A stretch of 64,000 nt of DNA, from NCBI RefSeq assembly GCF_000372865.1, contig NZ_KB889965.1, forward strand, positions 3,927,786 through 3,991,785. The letters are read 5' to 3'. Origin of the DNA: Methylosarcina fibrata AML-C10. Its GTDB lineage: Bacteria; Pseudomonadota; Gammaproteobacteria; Methylococcales; Methylomonadaceae. Of this stretch, positions 20,424 to 28,455 are shown piece after piece (position 1 is the stretch's first letter; the number at the start of each line of letters is the position of its first letter). The notes beneath the pieces were generated by a model. That model worked only from the letters and a program-made list of their open reading frames with translations. It was not told the DNA's origin and made no database searches. A program made the position numbers and the translations under genes.

Positions 20424-20832
20424 CTCTTCATTACGGCGACGACGTTTTTTAACAGGGAGCCATCCTCTGTCTCAACTCTTAAAAAACCGAAATGGCGAGG
20501 GATAGAGATTGCCTGGAGCGATCCCTGGCCATTTGCCGCTACCTTCCGTAGAACATCCCGCGAGAGCTTCGAGGGATTGCCGATTTTGTTCACATCATTG
20601 AACCTTTTTCCCTCATAACGCGATAAATGACTACCGCGCATCCAATGCTGTTTTCCAATTTCGGGTAATTTTCCCGGCCTGTCGTGTGCGATTTATTGAT
20701 CGATTCCAACGCTCTTTCAAAACTCTTCGAATCCAATTCCGAAAAGAAAGCTTTATCCGCTTCCATGGCTAGGTAAGCGGTTCTCTAAGTTCTTTCGGTT
20801 CTCTCTATTTAGTATCTTGCAGGATTAAAAAT
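20424..20832. other. Intergenic gap of about 410 bases
   Basis: Between the LOV regulator and an exported protein. A leftward 74-codon frame (20417-20641) overlaps the regulator's last bases; it is weakly protein-like but lacks a convincing start and family, so it is not called. The 20640-20830 part is AT-richer and probably holds the promoter of the next gene. No sigma-54 promoter of the expected spacing was found. Confidence 0.4.
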
Positions 20833-22698
20833 ATGAAAAAAATAATAATGGTTGGCCTGTTGATAATAAGTTCATCAGTAAATTCATACGTTCTAACGGA
20901 ATGGACGAGCGATCCCGGAGGTACGGCCATCGCCAGGGATGCTTCGGACAACGTCTATACGGTGCATGCGGACATCAATCCAGGAAGCGAAATCAATCTG
21001 ACCAAACGCGACTCCGAAGGCAATATCCTCTGGACGGCCACGGCGCCCAACATCGACACCGGTTATGAAGTCGCCAATTGGGTGTCCGTGGATACGGCCG
21101 GGAATGTTGTCGTGACCGGCAAATTGCAGGGAGGAAGTTTCGAAAACCGCACGAATCGTGCCGGGCTGATCCTGAAATTCGACCCGGCGGGAAAGCTGTT
21201 GTGGTCGCAGAATTTCGATGGCATAGACAATGGCTCCTACACTCAAACCCATCGAGTCGACGCCAATAACAGTATCTACGTTCTCGGCGTGGGCAACAGC
21301 GGTATTGCCAAAGTGAGGAAATACACAGCCGATGGGACGTTAATCTGGACCTACGGCACAAGCGGAACGCTGACCTATCCTTATAACCTGAATATCACTC
21401 CGAATAATGACGTTTTGGTCATGACCTCGGCGTCGGCCATTTCGGGGTCCATTGTCTATGCCAAGCTGGATACCAACGGCAATCCGCTGTGGCGCAAATT
21501 ATTAAACAGCCGTAGCTCGGGCTTTGCCGCGGATGATGCGTTCGGCAATACTTTTCTGGTTCATATGGAATACGGCGTAACCGACGAAGGCACCGTCATA
21601 AAAAAGATCTCGCCGACTGGAACGGTTATTTGGGAAACGATCCGTAAAAGGATGATTTCGCCTTTCGTCGGCGTCGGCAGCGACAACAATCCGGTCGTGA
21701 GCGGGCTTAATACGGGAGTGGGAGCCGCGTTTGCAAAATACGACAGCGATGGCAACGAGCTTTGGGAGAATCTCGACGCGGACGGCGCGTCCATTGTTTT
21801 GCAGCAATGGTCGCCCACGCAAATGGACGAGCAGAATAATGCCTATGTGCAAGGTTTTGGCGCATTGTGCAAAGTCAATAGCGACGGTACGTCCGCGTGG
21901 ACCACAGACAGCAGCAGCAATGATGCGGGATTTTCCGTCGGCAACGATCAGAGCGTTTATACGGTAGGGGCAACCACGGCCAAATTAGTCGAAATACCCG
22001 GTTCGGCGCCCTCGGCGGATCTGGTGTTGAGTCTGAGCGTTACGCCAGGTTCGGCGATGACCGGAGAAACCATCAGCTACCAGGCGACCGTGACCAACAA
22101 TGGCCCATCTTCCGCTACGGGCGTGACCGTTACCGGTTCGGTATCGTCCATGACGTCCTGCAGCATCGGCGCGCTTTCATCAGGCGCTAGCGCGAGCTGT
22201 ACTCTTACCGAGACCGCTTCGACAGCCGGTACGTTCTCCCGTACGGTGACCGTCAGCGGTAACGAGACCGATCCCGTTTTCACCAACAACAGAATCGAGA
22301 CCTTCATTACCGTCGTTGCCGCGTCATCCGGCGCCGATCTGGCTTTGACGATGACCGACGCTCCGGATCCGGTCAGGAGAGGCGCCAACCTGGTGTATAC
22401 GCTGACGGTACAGAACAACGGACCGAGCCAGGCGGGCAATGTTTCACTGAGCGACGTGTTACCGGCCAACGTCACCCTGGTCGGCGCCGTTCCTGCGCAA
22501 GGCACCTGCACCGGCAGCGCCACGGTCAACTGCACTTTGGGGACCTTGAACAACGGCGCCAAAACAACGGTAAAAATTACCGTCCGGCCCAGAGTAACCG
22601 GCACGATCAGTAACAGTGCCAGCGTCGGCAGCGCATCGGTCACCGATCCCAACTCGGCCAACAATAGCGCAACGGCTACGACCACAGTCAGAAGGTAA
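20833..22698 (+). CDS. Exported SBBP-like propeller protein with two DUF11 domains
   Basis: A 621-residue protein with a short signal peptide (MKKIIMVGLLIISSSVNSYV). Residues about 20-390 are a repetitive beta-propeller-like region with repeated patterns such as LTKRDSEGNILWT, LKFDPAGKLLWSQ and YDSDGNELWE, typical of SBBP/PQQ-like surface repeats. Two DUF11 immunoglobulin-like domains follow, starting near 397 (SADLVLSLSVTPGSAMTGE) and 500 (GADLALTMTDAPDPVRRG), both with the TNNGPS or QNNGPS signature. The protein is probably at the cell surface or in the matrix. It lacks a visible C-terminal sorting signal. Function beyond that is unknown. Confidence 0.8.
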   Translation: MKKIIMVGLLIISSSVNSYVLTEWTSDPGGTAIARDASDNVYTVHADINPGSEINLTKRDSEGNILWTATAPNIDTGYEVANWVSVDTAGNVVVTGKLQGGSFENRTNRAGLILKFDPAGKLLWSQNFDGIDNGSYTQTHRVDANNSIYVLGVGNSGIAKVRKYTADGTLIWTYGTSGTLTYPYNLNITPNNDVLVMTSASAISGSIVYAKLDTNGNPLWRKLLNSRSSGFAADDAFGNTFLVHMEYGVTDEGTVIKKISPTGTVIWETIRKRMISPFVGVGSDNNPVVSGLNTGVGAAFAKYDSDGNELWENLDADGASIVLQQWSPTQMDEQNNAYVQGFGALCKVNSDGTSAWTTDSSSNDAGFSVGNDQSVYTVGATTAKLVEIPGSAPSADLVLSLSVTPGSAMTGETISYQATVTNNGPSSATGVTVTGSVSSMTSCSIGALSSGASASCTLTETASTAGTFSRTVTVSGNETDPVFTNNRIETFITVVAASSGADLALTMTDAPDPVRRGANLVYTLTVQNNGPSQAGNVSLSDVLPANVTLVGAVPAQGTCTGSATVNCTLGTLNNGAKTTVKITVRPRVTGTISNSASVGSASVTDPNSANNSATATTTVRR

Positions 22699-22710
22699 CG
22701 GCAGTGCAAT

Positions 22711-22754
22711 AAGCGGCATCGGCTTTCTGACGGATCATCGAAAAAGCCGCTTTT
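22711..22754 (+). terminator. Terminator after the DUF11 protein gene
   Basis: AAGCGGC (22711-22717) pairs with GCCGCTT (22746-22752), and TTTT continues through 22754. An alternative inner stem (GGCTTT with AAAGCC) is possible. It lies 12 bases after the stop codon. Confidence 0.5.
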
Positions 22755-22978
22755 GATTATTGCGGTTAAATCGGATTCCGGGATTAACCCGCGGAGTACG
22801 GAATAGCATCCGCGCGTATTGTGCCGTATGATTGAACTCCATTCGGTGCAGTACGCGACCAGTCTATCAGGATTACGATCCCTATGCGCCGAAAAGTCGA
22901 ATGCGGACGGTTACGATTGAGTGCAAGAAAACAATTTGCTACTGTGCCTGTCATTGACCTCACCCACGGGATTTTATT

Positions 22979-23261
22979 ATGATCGGCACCATTACCGCAT
23001 TCCTGATCACCTACCGGTTTTCCAAAAGCGCCAAAGCGACCGGCAAGGACCCGTTGTTTTCGGCTATCCTGGATTTTCTGGCTTATCTGGTTCCCTGCCT
23101 CGCCTGAACCCTTATCGTCACCCCGGGCCTTGCTCGATGCAGTCGAACACGATCCCGGCATCCTGTCCGGCTTGTTCGTCAATTACGCTGATATTCTGGT
23201 GGGCATCGCCTGCGCCATCGGGATTAAATTGATGCATTTCAAGCGGGTTAAAACGGAGTAG
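22979..23261 (+). pseudogene. Broken copy of a 93-residue membrane protein gene
   Basis: This is a clear duplicate of the intact gene at 24895-25176, including about 90 bases upstream (homology begins near 22880). It has two lesions: an in-frame TGA at 23105-23107 where the intact copy has TGG, and a one-base insertion near 23130 (CCTTGCTCGATG versus CCTTCGCGATG) that shifts the remaining frame. The start and last third are otherwise nearly identical. The total length of 283 bases against 282 agrees with a single insertion. Confidence 0.85.
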
Positions 23262-23277
23262 AAATTTGCATAGGCTG

Positions 23278-23355
23278 TAGGTTGGGTTGGCGAAGACAAC
23301 CCAACAAATCGGAGCAGGAATGTTGGGTTGCCAAAAAACAGGCAACCCAACCTAC
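23278..23355. repeat. REP-like palindromic repeat (double unit)
   Basis: GTAGGTTGGGTT (23278-23289) and AACCCAACCTAC (23344-23355) are inverted. Inside them TTGGGTTG and CAACCCAA recur, so the element can fold as one long or two short hairpins. The same core appears at 24026, 25200 and, degraded, near 25680. Confidence 0.7.
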
Positions 23356-23471
23356 GGTGCTTGACCTGAACGCCAGGCAAGGTGTATGGTCCGAAGCCGA
23401 AGCTTTTCGTTTGCTGACTTCAGGAAATCTTCGAATATACCTAAATTTCCATTAGAAAAAGGAGACAGATC

Positions 23472-23918
23472 ATGAGTTTGTTCGACTTTGTCAGTAATAT
23501 CGGGACCAAACTGTTTGGCGACGAAAATGACGCCCCTGCTGCAATTAAAAAACGGATTGATGAAGATAACCCGGGCCTGGAGAATTTTCAGGTGCAAGTG
23601 AAGGATGGGCGCGCCGTCTTGAGCGGCACCGCGAAATCCGCCGAAGCTCTGGAGAAAGCGGTGCTGATCGTGGGGAATACCCAGGGCATCGAAAAAATCA
23701 ATATCGATGCCGTCACTGTCGCGGACGGAGGCAAAATCGGGAGCGACGATGAATTTTATACGATCGAAAAAGGCGATACGCTGTGGAAAGTCGCCGAAAA
23801 AGCATACGGAAACGGCGCCCAGTATCAAAAAATCTTCGAAGCAAATCGCGAAGTGATCAAAGACGCGGATAAAATCTTTCCGGGCCAAAAAATCCGTATT
23901 CCTAAAAATATCCAATGA
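23472..23918 (+). CDS. kbp: BON-LysM domain protein (YgaU/Kbp family)
   Basis: A 148-residue protein, the same length as E. coli YgaU (Kbp, 149 residues). A BON domain occupies about 25-90 (VQVKDGRAVLSGTAKSAEALEKAV), followed by a LysM domain at about 97-146 (YTIEKGDTLWKVAEKAYGNGAQY, ending in PGQKIRIP). In E. coli the protein is a cytoplasmic potassium-binding protein induced under osmotic or envelope stress. AAAAAGGAGACAG gives a strong ribosome binding site. A decayed copy of this gene lies at 24607-24702. Confidence 0.9.
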   Translation: MSLFDFVSNIGTKLFGDENDAPAAIKKRIDEDNPGLENFQVQVKDGRAVLSGTAKSAEALEKAVLIVGNTQGIEKINIDAVTVADGGKIGSDDEFYTIEKGDTLWKVAEKAYGNGAQYQKIFEANREVIKDADKIFPGQKIRIPKNIQ

Positions 23919-24025
23919 AAGACTGATAGGTTAGTCAACCGCTTGCCGGCGACTGCTTCTTAGTTCGTAGCCTCTCGGGGCGATATCCATGCAGTTGTCG
24001 TTAACCGAATATATTGCAAGATGAG

Positions 24026-24056
24026 TGTTGGGTTGCGAAAAGCATGCAACCCAACC
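24026..24056. repeat. REP-like palindrome
   Basis: TGTTGGGTTGC (24026-24036) and GCAACCCAACC (24046-24056) form a hairpin of the family seen at 23278 and 25200. It lies downstream of the kbp gene. Confidence 0.65.
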
Positions 24057-24156
24057 TTGTATCTACGCAGTTTATAGAGTTTTTGAGCAGGCTCTTCGAC
24101 AAGCTCGGCGTAAGGTAAATTTATGGCTGGGATTAATAGCCTGTAAATCTTTATCT

Positions 24157-24465
24157 TTAGGAAAAAAATGATTTCACGGAAGACGTAAAATTGTCCCAGC
24201 CTTTTTCTAATTTGGCTGAAGCTTCATCCCAACCTTCCTCTAGGGAATCTTTTACATCATCCCATTTATCATCCGCGGTGTCGGCAACTTCCTGTGCTTT
24301 CGCTTTGGCTTGCTCGAGTTTGGGTTCCAAATCATCAATAGCCGCGCGAATATCGCTCATCCTTTCCTCTGATTCGTCCTTTACTTTATCTTTCAGCGCG
24401 GACAGCTGTGCTTGCCGTTCATCAATGGAGGATTGGATTTTAGAAAGCAGTTCATCTTTGGTCAT
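24157..24465 (-). CDS. Small acidic coiled-coil protein
   Basis: A 102-residue helical protein without a signal peptide. It is rich in Asp, Glu, Lys and Ala, with heptad-like spacing and repeated Trp-Asp motifs in the C-terminal half (DDKWDDVKDSLEEGWDEASAKLEKGW). It resembles small coiled-coil proteins found near stress genes, but no family is certain. A GGAG site sits 8 bases before the ATG at 24465 and only 2 bases before the ATG at 24471, so the second start is preferred. Confidence 0.7.
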   Translation of the reverse strand: MTKDELLSKIQSSIDERQAQLSALKDKVKDESEERMSDIRAAIDDLEPKLEQAKAKAQEVADTADDKWDDVKDSLEEGWDEASAKLEKGWDNFTSSVKSFFS

Positions 24466-24606
24466 CGTCATATCTCCGGAAAGTAGGCTTGAGAGAGCAT
24501 AACTATCAATTCGGTATCAAAAATTGATCATGGATAAATTCCACAAATTAACGACTTTGAGCTCGTGTAATAGTTCATTGGAGTACCAAAGATTTAATGT
24601 TTAGGT

Positions 24607-24702
24607 CATGGAAAAAATTCATATCAATGACGTTACTGTCGCGAATGGCAGCAAAACCCGGGCAACGTGAGTTTGATACAATCAAGAAAGACGATACGTA
24701 AT
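24607..24702 (+). pseudogene. Remnant of a second kbp (BON-LysM) gene
   Basis: This segment aligns with bases about 23687-23782 of the intact kbp gene: GAAAAAAT-CATATC-ATGA--TACTGTCGCG is shared with interruptions, and the end reads GATACAATCAAGAAAGACGATACG against GATACGATCGAAAAAGGCGATACG. Translation shows EKI-HIN-VTVANG and DTIKKDDT with frame breaks and a stop right after. Only the junction between the BON and LysM domains survives. Confidence 0.7.
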
Positions 24703-24894
24703 TTATAGGCTAGTTTGGCGAGGCCCCTCAAGCCAGTCAATGCAACAGAGTAGGGGATTGCCGAAAGTGGACAAACAACCTAAACAGCTATGCAGCCGAT
24801 ACGCTGAAAAGTCGAATGCGGACGTTGCGCTTGAGTGCAAGAAAACAATTTGCTACTGTGCCGCTGCCACTCACCTCACCCACGGGATTTTATT

Positions 24895-25176
24895 ATGATC
24901 GGCACCATTACCGCATTCCTGATCACCTACCGGTTTTCCAAAAGCGCCAAAGCGACCGGAAAGGACCCGTTGTCTTCGGCTATCCTGGGTTTTCTGGCCT
25001 ATCTGGTTCCCTGCCTTGCCTGGACCCTTGCCGTCACTCCGGGCCTTCGCGATGCGGTGGAACACGATCCCGGCACCCTGTCCGGCTTGTTCGTCAATTA
25101 CGCTGATATTCTGGTGGGCATCGCCTGCGCCATCGGGATTAAATTGATGCATTTCAAGCGGGTTAAAACGGAGTAG
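24895..25176 (+). CDS. Small membrane protein, intact paralogue of 22979
   Basis: A 93-residue protein starting at ATG 24895 with three likely membrane segments: near 4-14 (short), about 32-50 (AILGFLAYLVPCLAWTLAV) and about 68-83 (YADILVGIACAIGIKLM), and a basic end (HFKRVKTE). The duplicated upstream sequence and the ATG are conserved with the broken copy, supporting this start over the longer frame from 24835. Function is unknown. It ends just before the REP-like hairpin at 25200. Confidence 0.7.
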   Translation: MIGTITAFLITYRFSKSAKATGKDPLSSAILGFLAYLVPCLAWTLAVTPGLRDAVEHDPGTLSGLFVNYADILVGIACAIGIKLMHFKRVKTE

Positions 25177-25199
25177 AAATTTGCATAGGCTGTAGATTT

Positions 25200-25237
25200 G
25201 TAGGTTGGGTTGCCAAAAAGCAGGCAACCCAACCTAC
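25200..25237. repeat. REP-like palindrome, perfect 15-bp arms
   Basis: GTAGGTTGGGTTGCC (25200-25214) and GGCAACCCAACCTAC (25223-25237) form a perfect 15-bp stem with an 8-base loop. It lies between convergent genes and may also serve as a bidirectional terminator. Confidence 0.8.
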
Positions 25238-25270
25238 GCGGCTATTTTCGACGCGGGTAAAAGCTGCCTG

Positions 25271-25603
25271 TCATTTTTTCTTATAAAAATTATTGGTATA
25301 GCAGGACATCAGCGCCCCCCTGACCAAGGTAATATCATCCTGCTGATAGATCCGGCTGCCCTTATCGCTCAGAGTCGGCATGAGATTTTTGGTTTCGTCG
25401 GAAATATCGCCATCGCCGAACACCTCATCTGCCACGCAACTACAGTAAGCGCTAGCCTGATCTATAGGACGTGAGGTACTCTCCTGTTGTACACAACCAT
25501 TGATGAAAACTGATTTAACCCCGGCAGCCTCGCCATTCCCGCCGCCGCATCCCGCCAGACCGATAAATAGCACCGTTAAAAACCTCAAAATTTGTTTGTT
25601 CAT
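25271..25603 (-). CDS. Small lipoprotein of unknown function
   Basis: A 110-residue protein with a signal peptide and a clear lipobox (GLAGC, Cys19), followed by a Gly-rich linker and a domain with four further cysteines (INGCVQQ, YCSCVADEV, LMSCYTN) that could form disulfides in the periplasm. The spacing of CSC-V and the closing C suggests a small compact domain. It is a single gene between the REP-like palindrome and the AT-rich operon. Confidence 0.7.
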   Translation of the reverse strand: MNKQILRFLTVLFIGLAGCGGGNGEAAGVKSVFINGCVQQESTSRPIDQASAYCSCVADEVFGDGDISDETKNLMPTLSDKGSRIYQQDDITLVRGALMSCYTNNFYKKK

Positions 25604-25678
25604 TTTTATTTCTTATTATCGATTAAAGTTATGGAACTATTTTATTTATCAAAACGTAAAGCGCGGCCGATCAATTCT

Positions 25679-25735
25679 CAGGTCGGTTTGGCAAAGACAA
25701 CTTAATAACGGAAGCTGACAACCCAACCTTTGGTG
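25679..25735. repeat. Degraded REP-like element
   Basis: GGTCGGTTTGGCAAAGACAACTT near 25680 and CAACCCAACCTTTGGTGC near 25718 resemble the two-hairpin arrangement at 23278 with several mismatches. Its end, GGTGC, matches the sequence following the 23278 element. Confidence 0.4.
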
Positions 25736-25753
25736 CTACGATATTTAGCAGAG

Positions 25754-26320
25754 TCAAAATATTGATTTAATAATTCGAGGCTCGCATAAGTATTGCCCAG
25801 AATTATTAGACCAGCGAAGTGATGAATATCCACCTAAAAGCCTATGTCCAATCCATCGGTTATCAATAATTTCAAGGTCTTTTTTATTAACCAATAATAG
25901 TCTTCCCATAAACTCTATCCATTGCTTAGGAGAAATTAGAGTTGTTGAATAAGCGTGTAATGATCTACCGCTATCATAAAAAGCCATGTTTTTAAATATA
26001 TTTATTGGTAACAATTTTTTTAATCTATAAATTGTATCAGCCGTTAATGAGTCTTCAATTGAAAAATCAATCATCGGTATGTGCATGAAGCGTCCATTTA
26101 CATGCACTTTAGAATGTATAGCTAGTTCTTGATCACTGTTAAGTGAATTGATTAATTTGGCAATATATTCCTCAGAAAGATTGTCAGAAACAATATCGAT
26201 GTATTCTCTCTCGTCGAAAAGAGAGTCTGGCTTATATATATATTTGCTAAGTTGAAAAACTATGTTTTTTTTGTCTCTTAATTTTTCAACAAAAAAATAT
26301 GGGTGATCTTTATTAATCAA
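25754..26320 (-). CDS. Protein with archaeo-eukaryotic primase-like motifs
   Basis: A 188-residue protein with a TTG start that overlaps the stop of the dGTPase-like gene (TTGA), so the two are translationally coupled. Motifs resemble the AEP primase core: an Asp in a hydrophobic strand (PMIDFS, D85), an s-x-H motif (SGRSLHAY, H122), and a late region DNRWIGHRLLGGYSSLRWS (D153) reminiscent of the D-x-R...G-S-x-R of AEP enzymes. The first acidic motif has only one clear Asp, so polymerase activity is uncertain. It is far smaller than a full primase and has no helicase. The gene is AT-rich like its two partners. The identification is inference and needs a profile search. Confidence 0.5.
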   Translation of the reverse strand: MINKDHPYFFVEKLRDKKNIVFQLSKYIYKPDSLFDEREYIDIVSDNLSEEYIAKLINSLNSDQELAIHSKVHVNGRFMHIPMIDFSIEDSLTADTIYRLKKLLPINIFKNMAFYDSGRSLHAYSTTLISPKQWIEFMGRLLLVNKKDLEIIDNRWIGHRLLGGYSSLRWSNNSGQYLCEPRIIKSIF

Positions 26321-27633
26321 TGAATTCTAATTCCTTCAAGAATTTGATATGTTTCCAGTGCAAAATCGTCCGTCATTCCAGATATATAGTCTACAATTAA
26401 ATGCGCGCGCCTCGTTGCCTCACAGCCAGCCTTTGATTTATATTTTTTGATATAATTTGGAGGAATTCGACGCAGTAATCTTATATGGTAATCTAAATGA
26501 TGTTTTGTTATTAAATTAGCATCGCCATTTACTAAAGCATTAAAATGATTTTCTTCCAAATCCAATAATATTCCAAAATGCTTTAATAACCCTGTTATTA
26601 CGCTCCTACCCGCAAGCTCCACCTGTTCTGCAGAAATATGCGAGTATATATTCTTCCTTGCATAACTTTTGACTTCTTTGATCAGTCCACCTACTTCTGA
26701 TGTTTCTGGTAATAGATTTACTTTTTCACCATCGAAGATTTCTTCCATCTGATTTATAAAGCTTTCAGAAACAACCCCAACAGCATCTGTAATTGTTTTT
26801 GTCTTAAATGCGATAAATGGATCAATATACGAAGAATTCATATCGATACTCTTAAATTTGATTTTTAATTGCTCCAAAGAAACAATATTCTTTTCTAAGC
26901 CATCTTCAAGATCACTCATTGAATAGGCGATATCATCTGCAGCATCCATTAAATACATTAATGGAAATTTATTTTTAGAACTCCAACTTAATTTCTCGCA
27001 TGCCTGCAGATAGTAATTGTATTCGCTCTTAAATAAACCAATTTTTTTGATCTCGGGGTCATTTTTTTTATCTTCGCTGATATAAGGATACTTAACCATA
27101 GACAACAGCAAAGTACATGTTAGATTAAATCCATATTCATCAGCTCCACTAAGAAATGATGCAAGACGAAAACCTTGTGGATTACCATCAAAATTTATTA
27201 AATCATCTGGAACAGTTTCGCTATTCTTTTCTCTATCTTTAAACCAATCTCGAATAGCTGACTCGCCAAAGTGACCAAATGGAGGATTACCTATGTCATG
27301 CAATAAACAAGCGGTTTCGATAGTATTTACAAAAGCGGCTAATTGCTTGTAATTAGAAGAGTCAAAAGCATCTAATTTCTCGATTATCTTTTGACAAATA
27401 TAACGACCAATTTGACTTACTTCTATCGAATGCGTCAACCTGGTTCTGACTGCGGCGTTCGGCTCTAAAGGAAAAACTTGTGCTTTTTGTTGCAACCTAC
27501 GAAAAGCTGGAGAGTTAACAACTCTTCCTTTATCACTTTCAGAAGCTATTAATATTCCTGGCCTTCCACTAGTTGAAGTCCTTAAACGATCTTCTTTAAG
27601 CAAAGCTAATAGTCTTTCAAAATTTGAATTCAT
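26317..27633 (-). CDS. dGTPase-like HD-domain triphosphohydrolase
   Basis: A 438-residue protein of the dGTPase family. Conserved positions: RLQQKAQVFPLE and RTRLTHSIEV (H68), the HD pair in LLHDIGNPPFGHFGE (H112, D113, H121), and a later acidic motif MDAADDIAYSMSDLEDG. Family enzymes hydrolyse dNTPs, chiefly dGTP, to the nucleoside and triphosphate, and some act in phage defence by depleting dNTPs. It is the middle gene of a leftward operon: the yfbR-like gene ends 16 bases upstream, and the primase-like gene overlaps its 3' end. GC content is much lower than in the flanking regions, suggesting acquisition. Confidence 0.88.
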   Translation of the reverse strand: MNSNFERLLALLKEDRLRTSTSGRPGILIASESDKGRVVNSPAFRRLQQKAQVFPLEPNAAVRTRLTHSIEVSQIGRYICQKIIEKLDAFDSSNYKQLAAFVNTIETACLLHDIGNPPFGHFGESAIRDWFKDREKNSETVPDDLINFDGNPQGFRLASFLSGADEYGFNLTCTLLLSMVKYPYISEDKKNDPEIKKIGLFKSEYNYYLQACEKLSWSSKNKFPLMYLMDAADDIAYSMSDLEDGLEKNIVSLEQLKIKFKSIDMNSSYIDPFIAFKTKTITDAVGVVSESFINQMEEIFDGEKVNLLPETSEVGGLIKEVKSYARKNIYSHISAEQVELAGRSVITGLLKHFGILLDLEENHFNALVNGDANLITKHHLDYHIRLLRRIPPNYIKKYKSKAGCEATRRAHLIVDYISGMTDDFALETYQILEGIRIH

Positions 27634-27649
27634 ATTCTTTAATTGTTCC

Positions 27650-28246
27650 CTACTTAACTAGGTCGTCGAGTGTCAATTCGCAATCTGGCGCAAAGGTCTG
27701 CATAAAAAACAATACTTCTGGCTGTTCAACCATACTGAATATTATTTTTTCAAGCTGCTTGGTTGCAACTTCAAACTCAGTGTTACCAGCTTTTAGTTCT
27801 GCCTGACATTTTAAATAAGCTGAGATTTTATCTGCAGCTTTGATAATTTGTTGTAGCTCTATTGGTAAATGTTCGTGATCAAGCAATTGCCGGTAATCTT
27901 CTTTTAGATCTTTAGGAAGTATACTTAATAATGTCTGTTCAGCTTGATGTTCGATCTGCTTATAAGCATCAAGAATCGCCGATGAATGATATTTAATAGG
28001 AGTTGGCAAATCTCCGGTAATAACTTCGGTGACATCATGATATAAAGCTGCCGTTGCAATGGCATTTGCATCAACTTGACCATCAAAATAACGATTTTTA
28101 ATGAGCGCCAAGGCGTGCGCAATTACAGCGACATCCCAACTATGCTCCATTACGTTCTCTTCGTGCGCATTACGCATTAGGCCCCAACGTTTAATCCATT
28201 TCAGCCGTGAAAGATAGGCATAAAAGCTACTAGTACTATCAGTCAT
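27650..28246 (-). CDS. yfbR: 5'-deoxynucleotidase, YfbR family
   Basis: A 198-residue HD-domain protein that aligns over its whole length with E. coli YfbR (199 residues). Shared features include FxAxLSRLKxIxRWxLMRN, the metal ligands H35 (EHS), H70/D71 (YHDVTEV), the motif TGDLPTPIKYH, and AADKISAYLKC. E. coli YfbR removes the 5' phosphate from deoxynucleoside monophosphates. As first gene of the operon it would work with the dGTPase-like enzyme to drain the dNTP/dNMP pools, or salvage nucleosides. The codon use is AT-rich like its neighbours. Confidence 0.88.
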   Translation of the reverse strand: MTDSTSSFYAYLSRLKWIKRWGLMRNAHEENVMEHSWDVAVIAHALALIKNRYFDGQVDANAIATAALYHDVTEVITGDLPTPIKYHSSAILDAYKQIEHQAEQTLLSILPKDLKEDYRQLLDHEHLPIELQQIIKAADKISAYLKCQAELKAGNTEFEVATKQLEKIIFSMVEQPEVLFFMQTFAPDCELTLDDLVK

Positions 28247-28405
28247 TAGAGTTTTATCTATAATTTGCAGTTACTTTTAGTCTGTAGGATTTGCTAAATT
28301 TCTGCAAATCAAGATGAAGCGTTGCATTATCTTATTTATTTTTGATCATGACCGCCGATGATTTTCTTTGGAAAACTTAACAATCGTACATAGTTAAAGT
28401 TAGGC

Positions 28406-28437
28406 TGAAAAAGCCTATTCCTTGCGATAATAGGCTT
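28406..28437 (-). terminator. Intrinsic terminator of the fhc operon
   Basis: On the minus strand AAGCCTATT and AATAGGCTT pair over 9 bp with a 9-base loop and run directly into TTTTT. It lies 19 bases beyond the fhcC stop codon. A second small hairpin (AGGCT with AGCCT) follows. Confidence 0.8.
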
Positions 28438-28455
28438 CATGAATGAGATCTTTTT

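Noticed and set aside
20417-20641. 74-codon minus-strand frame after the LOV regulator
   Set aside because: Slightly protein-like, but no start signal or family, and it overlaps the regulator's end.
20640-20832. Sigma-54 promoter before the DUF11 protein, as target of the LOV activator
   Set aside because: The nearest TGG...GC pair has 8 rather than 10 bases between GG and GC.
23270-25240. CRISPR-like array from the repeated TTGGGTTG elements
   Set aside because: The elements are palindromes at irregular distances with genes between them, not short repeats with regular spacers, and no cas genes are present.
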